Position numbers and translations under genes: made by a program
Notes under the pieces: generated by a model
The model's input: only the letters and a program-made list of their open reading frames with translations
What the model was told of the DNA's origin: nothing
The model's database searches: none
Shown here: in pieces, positions 1-8,748 of the stretch
Layout: every line of letters starts with the position of its first letter
Position numbering within the stretch: the first letter of the stretch is position 1
NCBI GenBank assembly: GCA_905612295.1
Contig: CAJQRN010000013.1
Coordinates: 1 to 64,000 of the forward strand
Length of the DNA: 64,000 nt
Source of the DNA: an uncultured Candidatus Nitrosopumilus sp.
Lineage (GTDB): Archaea; Thermoproteota; Nitrososphaeria; Nitrososphaerales; Nitrosopumilaceae
Direction of reading: 5' to 3'

Positions 1-690
1 TGAAATATCTACTTCAAAAAATCCTTTTTTGGTCTCCTTAATTCCTTCACTAGTTGTTAATTCAATTGATCCTGGATATGCGATTGGTCCATTTAGGTGA
101 TTGAATTGCTTGATGTCTTTATCATGTAAATGCCCCATTGCATAATATGTGAAATTTTTTGGCAAATCTGTTGATTGTACTTCTCCTGCAAATTTGTTAA
201 ACTCTGTAATACCTTGATGTAACACCAATATTTTATGCCCTGAAAATTTTTCAACACTTTTATCTAAATTTAAAAATGTTTCTTCGTATTGTGACATTTC
301 ATTTTTTCTTATTTTATCTAACCCCACTAACATTATTCCCTTGTATTCTATTGGTTTACCATTTCCTATGTATTTTGAAAATTCTAAATTATGATATATG
401 TATGGAATTGGAGTTCCTCTAATTCTACTAATATCATGATCACCTAGAATAAAAAATGAATCAATGTTATTTTGTTTTAGACGTTTTAATGCATTTCCCA
501 TCTGTATTACTGCTGTACCCTTTGGATTGGGTACGTGAAAAATATCTCCTGCAAATATTACAAAATCTACATTATCTTTAATTGATCTGTCTATTGCTTG
601 ATTGAAAACATCATACACATCTTGTTCTCTTTCATTAGAGCCATACTGAACTAATCCCAAATGTGTATCTGCAATATGTGAAAATAACAT
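1..690 (-). CDS. mre11: Mre11 nuclease, 3' part missing (window edge)
   Basis: Manganese-dependent exo/endonuclease that works with Rad50 in processing DNA double-strand breaks. Only the first 230 codons are in the window. The metallophosphoesterase motifs are visible: DTHLG at residues 8-12, GDIFH at 48-52, GDHD at 83-86 and a later GHLH. The third motif normally reads GNH[DE]; here Asp84 stands in the Asn position. The ATG overlaps the stop of herA by one base (TAATG), so it is translated in the nurA-herA-mre11 operon. rad50 would be expected just outside the window on the left; this is inference. Confidence 0.93.
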   Translation of the reverse strand, partial: MLFSHIADTHLGLVQYGSNEREQDVYDVFNQAIDRSIKDNVDFVIFAGDIFHVPNPKGTAVIQMGNALKRLKQNNIDSFFILGDHDISRIRGTPIPYIYHNLEFSKYIGNGKPIEYKGIMLVGLDKIRKNEMSQYEETFLNLDKSVEKFSGHKILVLHQGITEFNKFAGEVQSTDLPKNFTYYAMGHLHDKDIKQFNHLNGPIAYPGSIELTTSEGIKETKKGFFEVDIS

Positions 691-2222
691 TAGTCTAACA
701 ACAAATCTTTTTGAACTAACCCTTGTGTGGATTCTACTGCGACATTTTTCATTTTATCTGCCTTTATCCAAGCTTTAGTTGCACTTTGATCTGCTCCCAT
801 TTTCTTCTCCTTAACCTCCTCAACATGAACCATTGATGGCAAATTTGTCCACTGCCCAACAAGAACTGCATCTCCTACATTTAATGATGTTAATTGTGAT
901 ATCAATTCACGACTAGTAGACTCTGTTGCTGAGGCTATCTGTCTTTGATCATCCTCTTGTATGATTTTCATTATTGCAAATGAGCCCATCTGACTGAGTA
1001 TGTTCAAGTCTACACTGCGTGGTCTTTGAGATACTATTGCTAATCCCACTCCAAATTTCCTTCCTTCTCTGGCAATTTTTGCAGCCCAATATTTTGCGGC
1101 TGTATCATGATCTTTTGGAATGAATACGTGTGCTTCTTCAAGAATTATAAAAACTGGTTCAAAAAATTTATAATCTTTTTGTTTTTTCGATTTTCCGTGT
1201 TTTGCTATGGTTGCATTTTTTCTATCTTTTAGTAATTGCTGCAAATAAAATCCCATTGCAACGTTTGCTTGTTTTTCTGATAATTCTGAAATGTTAATGA
1301 TGTTTGTACACCCTTCTTTTATGTAGTCCATAGGATTCCCAACCTCTGGATCTAAAATGTCATCAAATCTTCTTTGTGCATCCTCTATGATGTCTTGTAC
1401 TCTGTATGCTGAAGTTCTAATTTCTTTTAATCTTTGTTCATCTGAATTTACAAGTAAATCTACTTCATATTCTAATTTTTTCCAAAATTCACCTGCCTTT
1501 TTTACTTCCTGTGTGAATGACATTCTTAAAACGCGTTGTTGAACATCTGCGTTTTCTCTAATTTCTAAAACTTCTGAAAACTGATCTGCTTCAAGTAGCC
1601 TTGGATTGATTTTTGCATCAATTACATTCACGTTTGGAATGTTTAATGTCGTGTAATCGTTGTGATAATCAAAAATTATTACTGTTCCCTTTACTTCTGA
1701 TATTTTTTTTGTAATTAACGAAACTAAATTACTTTTACCCATTCCTGTCATTGCCAGTATTCCTAAATGCCTTGAAACAATTTTATCTAAATTTATTTTA
1801 GCTTCAATTTTTTTATTTCGTAGTAAATTTCCAATTTTTAACCAGCCCTCTTTTTTTGGACTAAAAATTTCTTCTAAATCTTCATTAGTCGGTTGTTTGA
1901 TTTCTGTGCCTGGAATTGGTGGAATTGCTGGGATGATTGATTGACCTTTTCGTAGATTTTCTAAAAATCCTAAAATCCCTATGTGTGCTGTGAATGTTTT
2001 GTCTCTTTTATTGATGTCTGCAATCTCTGTACTTTCTTCTGCTTCATGAAAATTTTTGACATCTGTAAATGCTGCACTTGACACCGATGATCTTTCAACC
2101 AACCCTAGAATGTCTCCTTCGTCGATACTAATTTTGATATATTCGCCAACTGACAATGATCGTGATGTAATTGCTGTTACTGATGTGGGCTTTGATTCTC
2201 CCACTACAAAACCTAGACTCAA
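690..2222 (-). CDS. herA: HerA DNA helicase/translocase
   Basis: Hexameric FtsK/HerA-type ATPase that, with the NurA nuclease, generates 3' overhangs at DNA breaks. The 510-residue protein has an N-terminal beta-barrel (HAS) region at about 1-60, a Walker A AMTGMGKSN at 157-165, a Walker B FIILEEAH at about 358-365, and a following SQRPR segment typical of the family. Its start overlaps the nurA stop by 4 bases and its stop overlaps the mre11 ATG, so the three genes are translationally coupled. Length is normal for archaeal HerA. Confidence 0.95.
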   Translation of the reverse strand: MSLGFVVGESKPTSVTAITSRSLSVGEYIKISIDEGDILGLVERSSVSSAAFTDVKNFHEAEESTEIADINKRDKTFTAHIGILGFLENLRKGQSIIPAIPPIPGTEIKQPTNEDLEEIFSPKKEGWLKIGNLLRNKKIEAKINLDKIVSRHLGILAMTGMGKSNLVSLITKKISEVKGTVIIFDYHNDYTTLNIPNVNVIDAKINPRLLEADQFSEVLEIRENADVQQRVLRMSFTQEVKKAGEFWKKLEYEVDLLVNSDEQRLKEIRTSAYRVQDIIEDAQRRFDDILDPEVGNPMDYIKEGCTNIINISELSEKQANVAMGFYLQQLLKDRKNATIAKHGKSKKQKDYKFFEPVFIILEEAHVFIPKDHDTAAKYWAAKIAREGRKFGVGLAIVSQRPRSVDLNILSQMGSFAIMKIIQEDDQRQIASATESTSRELISQLTSLNVGDAVLVGQWTNLPSMVHVEEVKEKKMGADQSATKAWIKADKMKNVAVESTQGLVQKDLLLD

Positions 2223-3055
2223 CCTAATACCTCCCTAGAACCAATTTCATTACTTAATCCTAACAAACTAACCATTTTTCCAAGTTCTTTATCTGATATT
2301 TTACAGTTGTTGTGTGCAAGTTTTAGTGCATATGGATACCCTCCTACACTGGTTTTGAATAATTTGTTCATAATTGATTTGATTTCGTCATTATCATGTT
2401 TTCCGCCTAAAAATTCTAATTTAATAATTGGTGTTGAATCACTTAATCTTACAAACGTTGATGAAATTATTTTATCAAACCCATAATTTTTTTCTACAAA
2501 TATTTCGCTAAACCCTGGACCATTTGTAACGTGATTATAATAAAAGATATCCCCTGCAAGAGAACCTAAATTCTCAAATTGTTTTTTGGTGTTTGATGTT
2601 TTTGCAATAAATATCACGTTCTTTTTTTTATTCATTATCTTTACAACTTGTGCATCTAATACTGATTGCCTTGTCATAAATTGTGAATGAAGTGAGCCAT
2701 CCATTAATACTAAATCCACTTCATCAACTGTTTTTTCACAAGCATCAATTTCCATTTTACTTGCAATTCTTGAAAGATCTATGTCTGAACCTAAACCTGA
2801 ATCATGTAAATCTACAAGAACTTCTCCGTCTGTTTTTATTGAAACTGCTGTGGTTGCCCATAATTCAATCCCTTGAAATTTAGTATTGTTGAAACTACTA
2901 TCAATTCCAGCAGTTACAACTTCTTCTTTAGTGGGTACAAATGTATTCCAATTTCCTCTTGCTTTTTGTAAAATTTGCTCAAATTTTGGACCTTTTAGAA
3001 CTGATAGAATCTTTTCTCTATTGATAATTGCATCTTTGTATACTGTATTGAGCAC
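2219..3055 (-). CDS. nurA: NurA nuclease
   Basis: Single-strand endonuclease and 5'-3' exonuclease partner of HerA in break resection. At 278 residues it has the RNase H-like NurA signature GIDSS (Asp52) near the N-terminus and a second acidic motif, LVLMDGSL, with Asp119; both are expected to bind the catalytic Mn ions. It is the first gene of the nurA-herA-mre11 operon and overlaps herA by 4 bases. Assignment rests on the motifs plus the diagnostic neighbourhood. Confidence 0.9.
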   Translation of the reverse strand: MLNTVYKDAIINREKILSVLKGPKFEQILQKARGNWNTFVPTKEEVVTAGIDSSFNNTKFQGIELWATTAVSIKTDGEVLVDLHDSGLGSDIDLSRIASKMEIDACEKTVDEVDLVLMDGSLHSQFMTRQSVLDAQVVKIMNKKKNVIFIAKTSNTKKQFENLGSLAGDIFYYNHVTNGPGFSEIFVEKNYGFDKIISSTFVRLSDSTPIIKLEFLGGKHDNDEIKSIMNKLFKTSVGGYPYALKLAHNNCKISDKELGKMVSLLGLSNEIGSREVLG

Positions 3056-3151
3056 AACAATAGTTAGTTGGTTTGAATAAAATCTTTAGGTTGTGTTAAG
3101 TTTTGACAAAGATGTAGATATTTGCAATTTATTTTAATAGAAATTAAAATT

Positions 3152-3182
3152 GTCTAGGCACACCGTGAGAATCTACCTAGAC
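3152..3182. other. Inverted repeat, possible RNA hairpin
   Basis: GTCTAGG (3152-3158) and CCTAGAC (3176-3182) form a perfect 7-bp stem around a 17-nt loop, which itself holds CAC/GTG. It lies between nurA and the small zinc protein gene. It could be a processed leader, a terminator or a small RNA; the strand cannot be told. Confidence 0.35.
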
Positions 3183-3243
3183 GTTAATTTACTGTTTTTT
3201 GAAATAGTAAACCAATTATGATAATTATTTAGTTTCGTATAAA

Positions 3244-3384
3244 TCATGAATTGTCTTTATGCCTATGATTGTAATGACATCTCTTGTTACAGAACCATTC
3301 AAGACCTGCTAGATATTCTACATTGTCACATTTACCGCAAAATGTACATTTTATGAAATGTTTTATTTTTTTCACATTGGTCAT
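3244..3384 (-). CDS. Small zinc-finger-like protein (46 aa)
   Basis: A 46-residue ORF starting at ATG and rich in Cys and His: C13-x2-C16-x2-C19 followed by C32-x3-C36 and several His near the C-terminus. The spacing suggests one bound zinc. The basic N-terminus (VKKIKHFIK) would fit nucleic acid binding. It sits between nurA and the divergent nadX. No family recognised; real-gene status is inferred from the clean ORF and the metal-site pattern. Confidence 0.6.
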   Translation of the reverse strand: MTNVKKIKHFIKCTFCGKCDNVEYLAGLEWFCNKRCHYNHRHKDNS

Positions 3385-3526
3385 GTTAAAAAAAAGGTTT
3401 TCTACCATTAGAATGTCGTTATGTCTAAATACTCATTTTTTAAAATTCATTTAAATTTTAAAATCTATTGATTTTGGTCTATTTTTAGACTAGAATTAAT
3501 TAAGAGATATTTTCTAATATGGTTAC

Positions 3527-4345
3527 TTGAAAAAAATTGGTTTATTGGGATGTGGTGTAATTGGTACTCAAATTGCACTTGCAATTGATACTGGTAAAAT
3601 CCCTGGAATTTTAACTCACGTTTACGATGATTCTAAAGATGCTTCAAGTTTACTTGTTTCAAAATTAAATAATAAACCTGAAATTGTTGAGAATTCCCAT
3701 TTATTGTCCTCTCATTCTGTTAACATTGTAGTTGAGGCAGCTTCTCAAAATGCTGTAAGGGATGATGGATTGAGCATTTTACAAAATAAACGTGATTTTA
3801 TGATTATGAGTGTTGGTGCATTGCTGGATGAATCAATTTATGATATTCTGTACGATGCTTGTGAACATTTCAAAAAAACAATTTATCTTCCTTCTGGTGC
3901 CATTGCTGGCTTGGATGGAATTAAATCAATTAAAGGTGAATTAGAATCTGTATCCATTACCACTACAAAACATCCTCGCTCGTTAAAGGGTGCAAAGTTT
4001 TTTGAAAATTCTGATATTGATTTAGATTCTATTGACTCTTCAACAATTATTTTTGAAGGCAATGCTCGTGATGCTGTTTCTTTATTCCCTGCAAACATCA
4101 ATGTGGCTGCACTTGTATCTTTATCTGGAATTGGCAGTGATAAAACAAATGTAAAAATTATTGCAGATCCAAATACTGACAAAAATACTCATCACATTGA
4201 AGCCATCGGAAAATCTGGAAAAATGACATTTACTATTGAAAATATGCCTGATCCTGAAAATCCTAAAACTAGCCGATTAGCTATTCTATCTGCAATTGAA
4301 ACATTAAGACAATATTGTTCAGATGATATTCAAATTGGAACGTGA
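3527..4345 (+). CDS. nadX: L-aspartate dehydrogenase (NAD synthesis)
   Basis: Oxidises L-aspartate to iminoaspartate with NAD(P), the first step of de novo NAD synthesis in organisms that lack aspartate oxidase NadB. The 272-residue protein opens with a Rossmann motif GLLGCGVIGTQIA and has SGAIAGLDGIKS and late NP/H-containing stretches typical of the family. The start is TTG at 3527; an ATG at 3519 is out of frame and runs into TGA after two codons. nadA follows after 93 bases and nadC is nearby on the other strand, which supports the assignment. Confidence 0.88.
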   Translation: MKKIGLLGCGVIGTQIALAIDTGKIPGILTHVYDDSKDASSLLVSKLNNKPEIVENSHLLSSHSVNIVVEAASQNAVRDDGLSILQNKRDFMIMSVGALLDESIYDILYDACEHFKKTIYLPSGAIAGLDGIKSIKGELESVSITTTKHPRSLKGAKFFENSDIDLDSIDSSTIIFEGNARDAVSLFPANINVAALVSLSGIGSDKTNVKIIADPNTDKNTHHIEAIGKSGKMTFTIENMPDPENPKTSRLAILSAIETLRQYCSDDIQIGT

Positions 4346-4438
4346 AATGGCAAAACTTGCCACATTTACGGACTTTTTGGAAAATTCTGGACTATTTCAT
4401 ATTCTTTAAATCTTCATCAGTTCAATTTTTTATGAATT

Positions 4439-5395
4439 ATGTTAGTTCAGGATACTTCATTTTTAAAAAATGAAATTATGCGACTTAAAAAAGAAAAGGA
4501 TGTCGTAATTTTGGCTCATAATTATGAAATTCCTGATGTACAGGATGTGGCTGATTTTACTGGTGATTCCCTAGGATTATCAAAACTGGCTGCAACAGTT
4601 CATCAAAAAACAATTCTATTTTGCGGTGTTCATTTTATGGCTGAAACAGCTGCCATTATCAGTCCTGACAAAAGGGTACTGCTACCTGCTTTGGAAGCTG
4701 GTTGTTCTTTATCTGATTCAATTACTGCTGATGAATTACGTAATTGGAAAAAACAACATCCCAATGCTATTTCTGTTGGATATGTCAATACAACTGCTGA
4801 AATTAAATCTGAACTTGATTATTGTTGCACTTCATCAAATGCTGTAAATGTTGTAAACGCAATTCCTAAAGATAAGGAAATTTTATTTTTACCTGACATG
4901 TTTCTTGGTTCTTATGTTGCAAAAATGACTGGAAGAAAAAATATGCATATTTGGGCAGGTGAATGTCATGTACATGCAGGAATTACTCCTGAAGATGTTA
5001 CAAAAAAATTAAATTCAATGCATGATACTGAATTTCTTATTCATCCTGAATGTAGTTGTACAACACCTATGATGTATGATGTTGCTGATGGCAGTTATGA
5101 AAACAATAAAGTTTCAATTCTTTCAACTGAAGGGATGTTAAATTATGCCAGTGCATCTAAATCAAAAAATTTTGTTGTTGCAACTGAAACTGGAATATTA
5201 TATAAAATGAAAAAAGATAATCCTGATAAGACCTTCATTCCTGCATCAGAAAAAGCTGAATGTGAGTATATGAAAATGATTACTCTTGAAAAAGTGTATG
5301 ACGCTTTAGTACATGAGAAAAATGTTATTACTGTTCCAAAGAAAATTGCAGACAAGGCTCGTTTAGCAATTAATCGAATGCTTGAAATTAGTTAA
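4439..5395 (+). CDS. nadA: Quinolinate synthase
   Basis: [4Fe-4S] enzyme that condenses iminoaspartate with dihydroxyacetone phosphate to quinolinate. At 318 residues it is the normal size for NadA. Visible family motifs include LAHNYEIPDVQDVADFTGDS near the N-terminus, FCGVHFMAETAAI, a Cys pair in YCCTSSNA and HPECSCTTPM, which hold the cluster Cys residues. It follows nadX and precedes a TPR gene by only 3 bases. A TATA-like CTTTAAAT lies at 4404-4411, 28-35 bases upstream of the start, so it may also have its own promoter. Confidence 0.95.
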   Translation: MLVQDTSFLKNEIMRLKKEKDVVILAHNYEIPDVQDVADFTGDSLGLSKLAATVHQKTILFCGVHFMAETAAIISPDKRVLLPALEAGCSLSDSITADELRNWKKQHPNAISVGYVNTTAEIKSELDYCCTSSNAVNVVNAIPKDKEILFLPDMFLGSYVAKMTGRKNMHIWAGECHVHAGITPEDVTKKLNSMHDTEFLIHPECSCTTPMMYDVADGSYENNKVSILSTEGMLNYASASKSKNFVVATETGILYKMKKDNPDKTFIPASEKAECEYMKMITLEKVYDALVHEKNVITVPKKIADKARLAINRMLEIS

Positions 5396-5398
5396 CAT

Positions 5399-5800
5399 GT
5401 GATTATTTTGGTTGGATTGTTTAAGCGAATTGCTAAAGATCCTCAATTAAAAATAAATGCTGAAAAATTTAAAAAATTTAAAAAACTTGTGAAATCAAAA
5501 AAATATCCTGAAGCCTTGAAGTTGGGGTTAGATTATCTAGAAAAAGTTCCTTATAATCACGATGTTTTGTTTACTCTTGGCGGAATACATTATCTAAAAA
5601 ATAATTATCATGATGCAATTTCTTTTTTTGACAGGGCTCTTGAGACTGGGGATTCTGATGTTGAGGTTTTACTTTTGAAGGCATATTCACATGAAAAATT
5701 AGGGGAAAACCAACTTGCAATTGATTGTTGTAAGAAAATTCAAGTCCTTGATCCAAAAAATAAATCTGTACCTGACTTACTGTCTAAATTAAATTTCTAA
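5399..5800 (+). CDS. TPR-repeat protein
   Basis: Small tetratricopeptide repeat protein of 133 residues, probably a protein-protein interaction scaffold. Repeats can be seen at about 47-80 (VLFTLGGIHYLKNNYHDAIS) and 81-115 (VEVLLLKAYSHEKLGENQLA). The GTG start at 5399 is 3 bases after the nadA stop; a TTG four codons in, giving a start like VGLFKRI, is equally possible. It is probably cotranscribed with nadA. Its 3' end overlaps the convergent nadC by 12 bases. Partner unknown. Confidence 0.75.
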   Translation: MIILVGLFKRIAKDPQLKINAEKFKKFKKLVKSKKYPEALKLGLDYLEKVPYNHDVLFTLGGIHYLKNNYHDAISFFDRALETGDSDVEVLLLKAYSHEKLGENQLAIDCCKKIQVLDPKNKSVPDLLSKLNF

Positions 5801-6604
5801 ACTAACGTCAATTCCTTTAACTGAATTAGTTACACTTCCAATTGATATGATGTCTACCCCTGTTTTACCATACGCTGATATGTTTTTCGAATTAATTCCT
5901 CCTGATGCTTCTAGTAACACTTTGTCTCGTAATTTTTTATTTTTGAGAATTACTATTGTTTTTTTAATCTGAGATGGTGTAAAGTTATCTAACATAATTA
6001 TTGATGCGCCCTCATTTGCTGCAAGAACTGCATCTTTTGTATTTTCAACTTCAACTTCAAATTTTTTATATCTTTTTTTTGCTTTTTTTATTAATGATAC
6101 TATTGAATTTTCAACTGCTATGTGATTATCTTTGATCATTATCATTTCATCTAATCGTAATCTATGTTTTTTACCTCCTCCTATCTCTACAGCTTCTTTA
6201 TCAAAATATCTTAGTCCTGGTGCTGTTTTTCTTGTTGCATACAATTTTGTTTTATTTGGAATTTTTTTCACAAGTTCATTTGTTTGTGTTGCAATACCGC
6301 TCATTCTTGTTATGATGTTTAATGCAGTTCTTTCACATGTTAGAATTTTATCTGCATCCCCTGTTACTGTCATTATGGTTTGATTTGGTCTTATTTTTGA
6401 TCCATCTTTAATCATAATTTTTGCTTTACACCCTTTTAATTTGAAAATCTCTTTTGCATATACTGCTCCTGCAATGATTGCTTTTTCTCTTGAAATTATT
6501 TTTACTGATATTTTCTTTTTTTCTAATAATGCACTTGTAATGTCTCCTTTACCTATATCTTCGGCAAGAAACTGTACTAATTGTTTTTTAGAATTAAATG
6601 ACAA
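5789..6604 (-). CDS. nadC: Nicotinate-nucleotide pyrophosphorylase (quinolinate phosphoribosyltransferase)
   Basis: Converts quinolinate and PRPP to nicotinate mononucleotide, CO2 and PPi, the third step of NAD synthesis. 271 residues, standard length. Family motifs are clear: LTCERTALNIITRMSGIATQ, TRKTAPGLRYFDKEAV, GGGKKHRLRLDEMIMIKDNH, and LEASGGI near the C-terminus. The start is TTG at 6604, with no in-frame ATG nearby. It converges on the nadX-nadA-TPR genes, completing a local aspartate-to-NaMN set. Confidence 0.94.
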   Translation of the reverse strand: MSFNSKKQLVQFLAEDIGKGDITSALLEKKKISVKIISREKAIIAGAVYAKEIFKLKGCKAKIMIKDGSKIRPNQTIMTVTGDADKILTCERTALNIITRMSGIATQTNELVKKIPNKTKLYATRKTAPGLRYFDKEAVEIGGGKKHRLRLDEMIMIKDNHIAVENSIVSLIKKAKKRYKKFEVEVENTKDAVLAANEGASIIMLDNFTPSQIKKTIVILKNKKLRDKVLLEASGGINSKNISAYGKTGVDIISIGSVTNSVKGIDVSLEI

Positions 6605-6649
6605 TATTATAATTAAATATTAATTTGATTTTAAAGATTTAGAATTTTT

Positions 6650-6838
6650 CTATGTTACTTTAATTGCATATTTACCGCTTGCTGTGATTTTTAACGTATC
6701 TGCAATTTTTGAATTTGAAGGATCAACAATTAGTACAACTCCGCTCCAATCTGGTGTTAAATCTGATGACTTACAAGCTGGACAAACTTTTTCTGTTGTT
6801 ACGTGTTTACATTTTCTACATGCCATTTCTCGTGCCAT
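6650..6838 (-). CDS. spt4: Transcription elongation factor Spt4 (RNA polymerase subunit E'')
   Basis: Zinc protein that pairs with Spt5 to raise RNA polymerase processivity. The 62-residue protein has C7-x2-C10 and C19-x2-C22 zinc ligands, followed by DWSGVVLIVDP, the conserved Spt4 segment that contacts Spt5. It begins one base after the rpo7 stop, the usual archaeal pairing. Confidence 0.93.
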   Translation of the reverse strand: MAREMACRKCKHVTTEKVCPACKSSDLTPDWSGVVLIVDPSNSKIADTLKITASGKYAIKVT

Positions 6839-6839
6839 C

Positions 6840-7433
6840 TTAACTTGCCTCTACTTTTGCTTCTTTTGTTGGTTCACCTGAACCATCAGCTTTTTTAATT
6901 TCTTCAGCAATCCATTCGTCTGCACCAAGGAATGGTTGTCTACAAGTAATACCGATTTTACCCATTGCTGCTGCTTTTCCGAGTGATACTGCTGTAATTC
7001 TTGCACGAAGTGTTGAACCTACTTTTAATGTTCTTCCACTTTGATTAGCTAAAATCATTCCAGATTTTACATCACTCTTAAGATAATCATCCATAACTTG
7101 TGATAAGTGGAGTAATGCATCAGTTGGACCTATTCTTACAAATGCTCCAAAGTCTGTAATATCTACAATTTCTCCTTGAACTATTTCTTGTAATTTTGGA
7201 TAAAATGTTAATGCCTCAAATTGTACTTTGTGGAATGTTCCGCCATCTCCTGCAATCATTTTACCCATTTCATCTACTTTAGCATCTAAAATCATGATAA
7301 TGTAACCTAATTCTGCATTAATCATACTCTCGTACTTTTCTTTAAGAATATCTCTTGCTGCCTTTTTGAGTGTGGTTCCAAATAATCGTGGAGGAATCCT
7401 AACAACATCAACTAGGGTGGATATAGAAAACAC
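6840..7433 (-). CDS. rpo7: RNA polymerase subunit Rpo7 (E')
   Basis: Stalk subunit of archaeal RNA polymerase, partner of Rpo4. The 197-residue protein has the N-terminal RNP-like half (VVRIPPRLFG) and a C-terminal S1 domain from about residue 80 (GEIVDITDFGAFVRIGPTDA). The start is GTG at 7433. The tail (SGEPTKEAKVEAS) is a short acidic extension. Transcribed with spt4, leftwards, divergent from mrp. Confidence 0.94.
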   Translation of the reverse strand: MFSISTLVDVVRIPPRLFGTTLKKAARDILKEKYESMINAELGYIIMILDAKVDEMGKMIAGDGGTFHKVQFEALTFYPKLQEIVQGEIVDITDFGAFVRIGPTDALLHLSQVMDDYLKSDVKSGMILANQSGRTLKVGSTLRARITAVSLGKAAAMGKIGITCRQPFLGADEWIAEEIKKADGSGEPTKEAKVEAS

Positions 7434-7547
7434 TATTATTTTTGCACAAATTTGAATTTATGAATCTTTGGGTTAATTATGTTGAATTTCTAAAGATTTT
7501 GACTATTTTTCAAATAAAACCCAAATTTTTGCTACATCTAACTTATC

Positions 7548-7555
7548 TTTAAATA
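7548..7555 (+). promoter_or_regulatory. TATA-like box of mrp
   Basis: TTTAAATA lies 25-32 bases before the ATG at 7580. The longer reading frame would start with a TTG at 7556, directly next to this box, so the box argues for the ATG start of a leaderless mRNA. Confidence 0.55.
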
Positions 7556-7579
7556 TTGTATTTGACTTTTTCATTTCAT

Positions 7580-8737
7580 ATGGTTGGAATAGATCAAGTT
7601 TTAGAAAAACTTAGCACTGTCATTGATCCTGATTTAAAAAAAGATATTGTTTCCATGGGCATGATAAAAAATTTAGAGCTTACTGATGGCGATCTTAAAT
7701 TTACTTTAGAATTAACTACTCCTGCATGTCCTTTCAATGTAGAGATTGAAGATGATGTGAGAAAAGCAATTGCTGAACTTTCAGATTTAAAGAATTTTGA
7801 TTTGAACGTAACTGCAAAAGTAATGGAAGGGCGTTCACTTGAGGCTGATACTCAAATGGCAACTGTCAAAAATATCATTGGTGTTGCTAGTGGAAAAGGA
7901 GGAGTTGGTAAATCTACTGTTTCATTAAATTTAGCATTGGCCTTATCTCAAACAGGAGCTAAGGTTGGTTTACTTGATGCTGATATCTACGGTCCAAGTA
8001 TTCCTTTGATGTTGGGGATGAAAGATGGTTCTATGGAAGTTGAAGATAATAAACTTCAACCTGCTGATTCTAATGGATTAAAGGTTGTTTCATTTGGTTT
8101 TTTTGCAGACCAATCTAATCAAGCCGCAATTTACCGTGGTCCAATTATTTCTGGAATTTTAAAACAATTTTTAGTTGATACCAATTGGTCTGAATTAGAT
8201 TATCTAATAGTTGATCTTCCACCCGGTACTGGTGATATACCGTTGACTCTTGCACAAACAATTCCTATTACTGGCATTCTTGTAATTACAACTCCACAAG
8301 ACGTTGCAAGTAATGTTGCAGTCAAAGCAGTTTCTATGTTTGAAAAATTGAATGTTCCTATTATTGGAGTAATTGAAAACATGAGTCATTTTATTTGTCC
8401 AACTTGTGATGATAAACATTACATCTTTGGTGATGGTGGAGCAAAGAAAATTAGCGAACAATTCAAGATACCATTTTTAGGTGAAATTCCATTAAATTAT
8501 GGTATTATGTCTGGTTCTGATTTAGGGAAACCTATCATGATAACTGATGTTGATTCTCCTAGTGCTGCTGCTTTTAGATCAAGTGCAAAAAATGTTGCAG
8601 CCCAATGTAGTATTATCGCATCTAACTTACAAGCTGAGATGGCATCTGAAGCATCTGGTGAAGCATCTGGTGAAGCATCTGGTGAAGCATCTGGTGAAGC
8701 ATCTGATGATACAACTCCTAAGGACAATACCACTTAA
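7580..8737 (+). CDS. mrp: Mrp/NBP35-type Fe-S carrier ATPase with N-terminal MIP18 domain
   Basis: Scaffold/carrier for iron-sulfur cluster assembly. From the chosen ATG, residues 1-90 form a MIP18 (DUF59) domain (VIDPDLKKDIVSMGM), followed by a deviant P-loop GKGGVGKST, switch region DLPPGTGDIPLTL and a C-terminal CPTC that would bridge a [4Fe-4S] cluster between two subunits. The frame extends 8 codons upstream to TTG, but a TATA-like box sits there. The C-terminus carries an unusual GEAS repeat (see 8648-8707). Confidence 0.93.
   Translation: MVGIDQVLEKLSTVIDPDLKKDIVSMGMIKNLELTDGDLKFTLELTTPACPFNVEIEDDVRKAIAELSDLKNFDLNVTAKVMEGRSLEADTQMATVKNIIGVASGKGGVGKSTVSLNLALALSQTGAKVGLLDADIYGPSIPLMLGMKDGSMEVEDNKLQPADSNGLKVVSFGFFADQSNQAAIYRGPIISGILKQFLVDTNWSELDYLIVDLPPGTGDIPLTLAQTIPITGILVITTPQDVASNVAVKAVSMFEKLNVPIIGVIENMSHFICPTCDDKHYIFGDGGAKKISEQFKIPFLGEIPLNYGIMSGSDLGKPIMITDVDSPSAAAFRSSAKNVAAQCSIIASNLQAEMASEASGEASGEASGEASGEASDDTTPKDNTT
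8648..8707 (+). repeat. 12-bp tandem repeat in the 3' end of mrp
   Basis: Five back-to-back copies of GAAGCATCTGGT (the last ends GAT) encode a low-complexity Glu-Ala-Ser-Gly tail on Mrp. The copies are identical at the DNA level, pointing to recent expansion by slippage. Confidence 0.95.
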
Positions 8738-8748
8738 TTCCGATTCCT

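Noticed and set aside
8648..8707. CRISPR-like short repeats
   Set aside because: Units are 12 bp, back to back without spacers, and in frame with the mrp gene.
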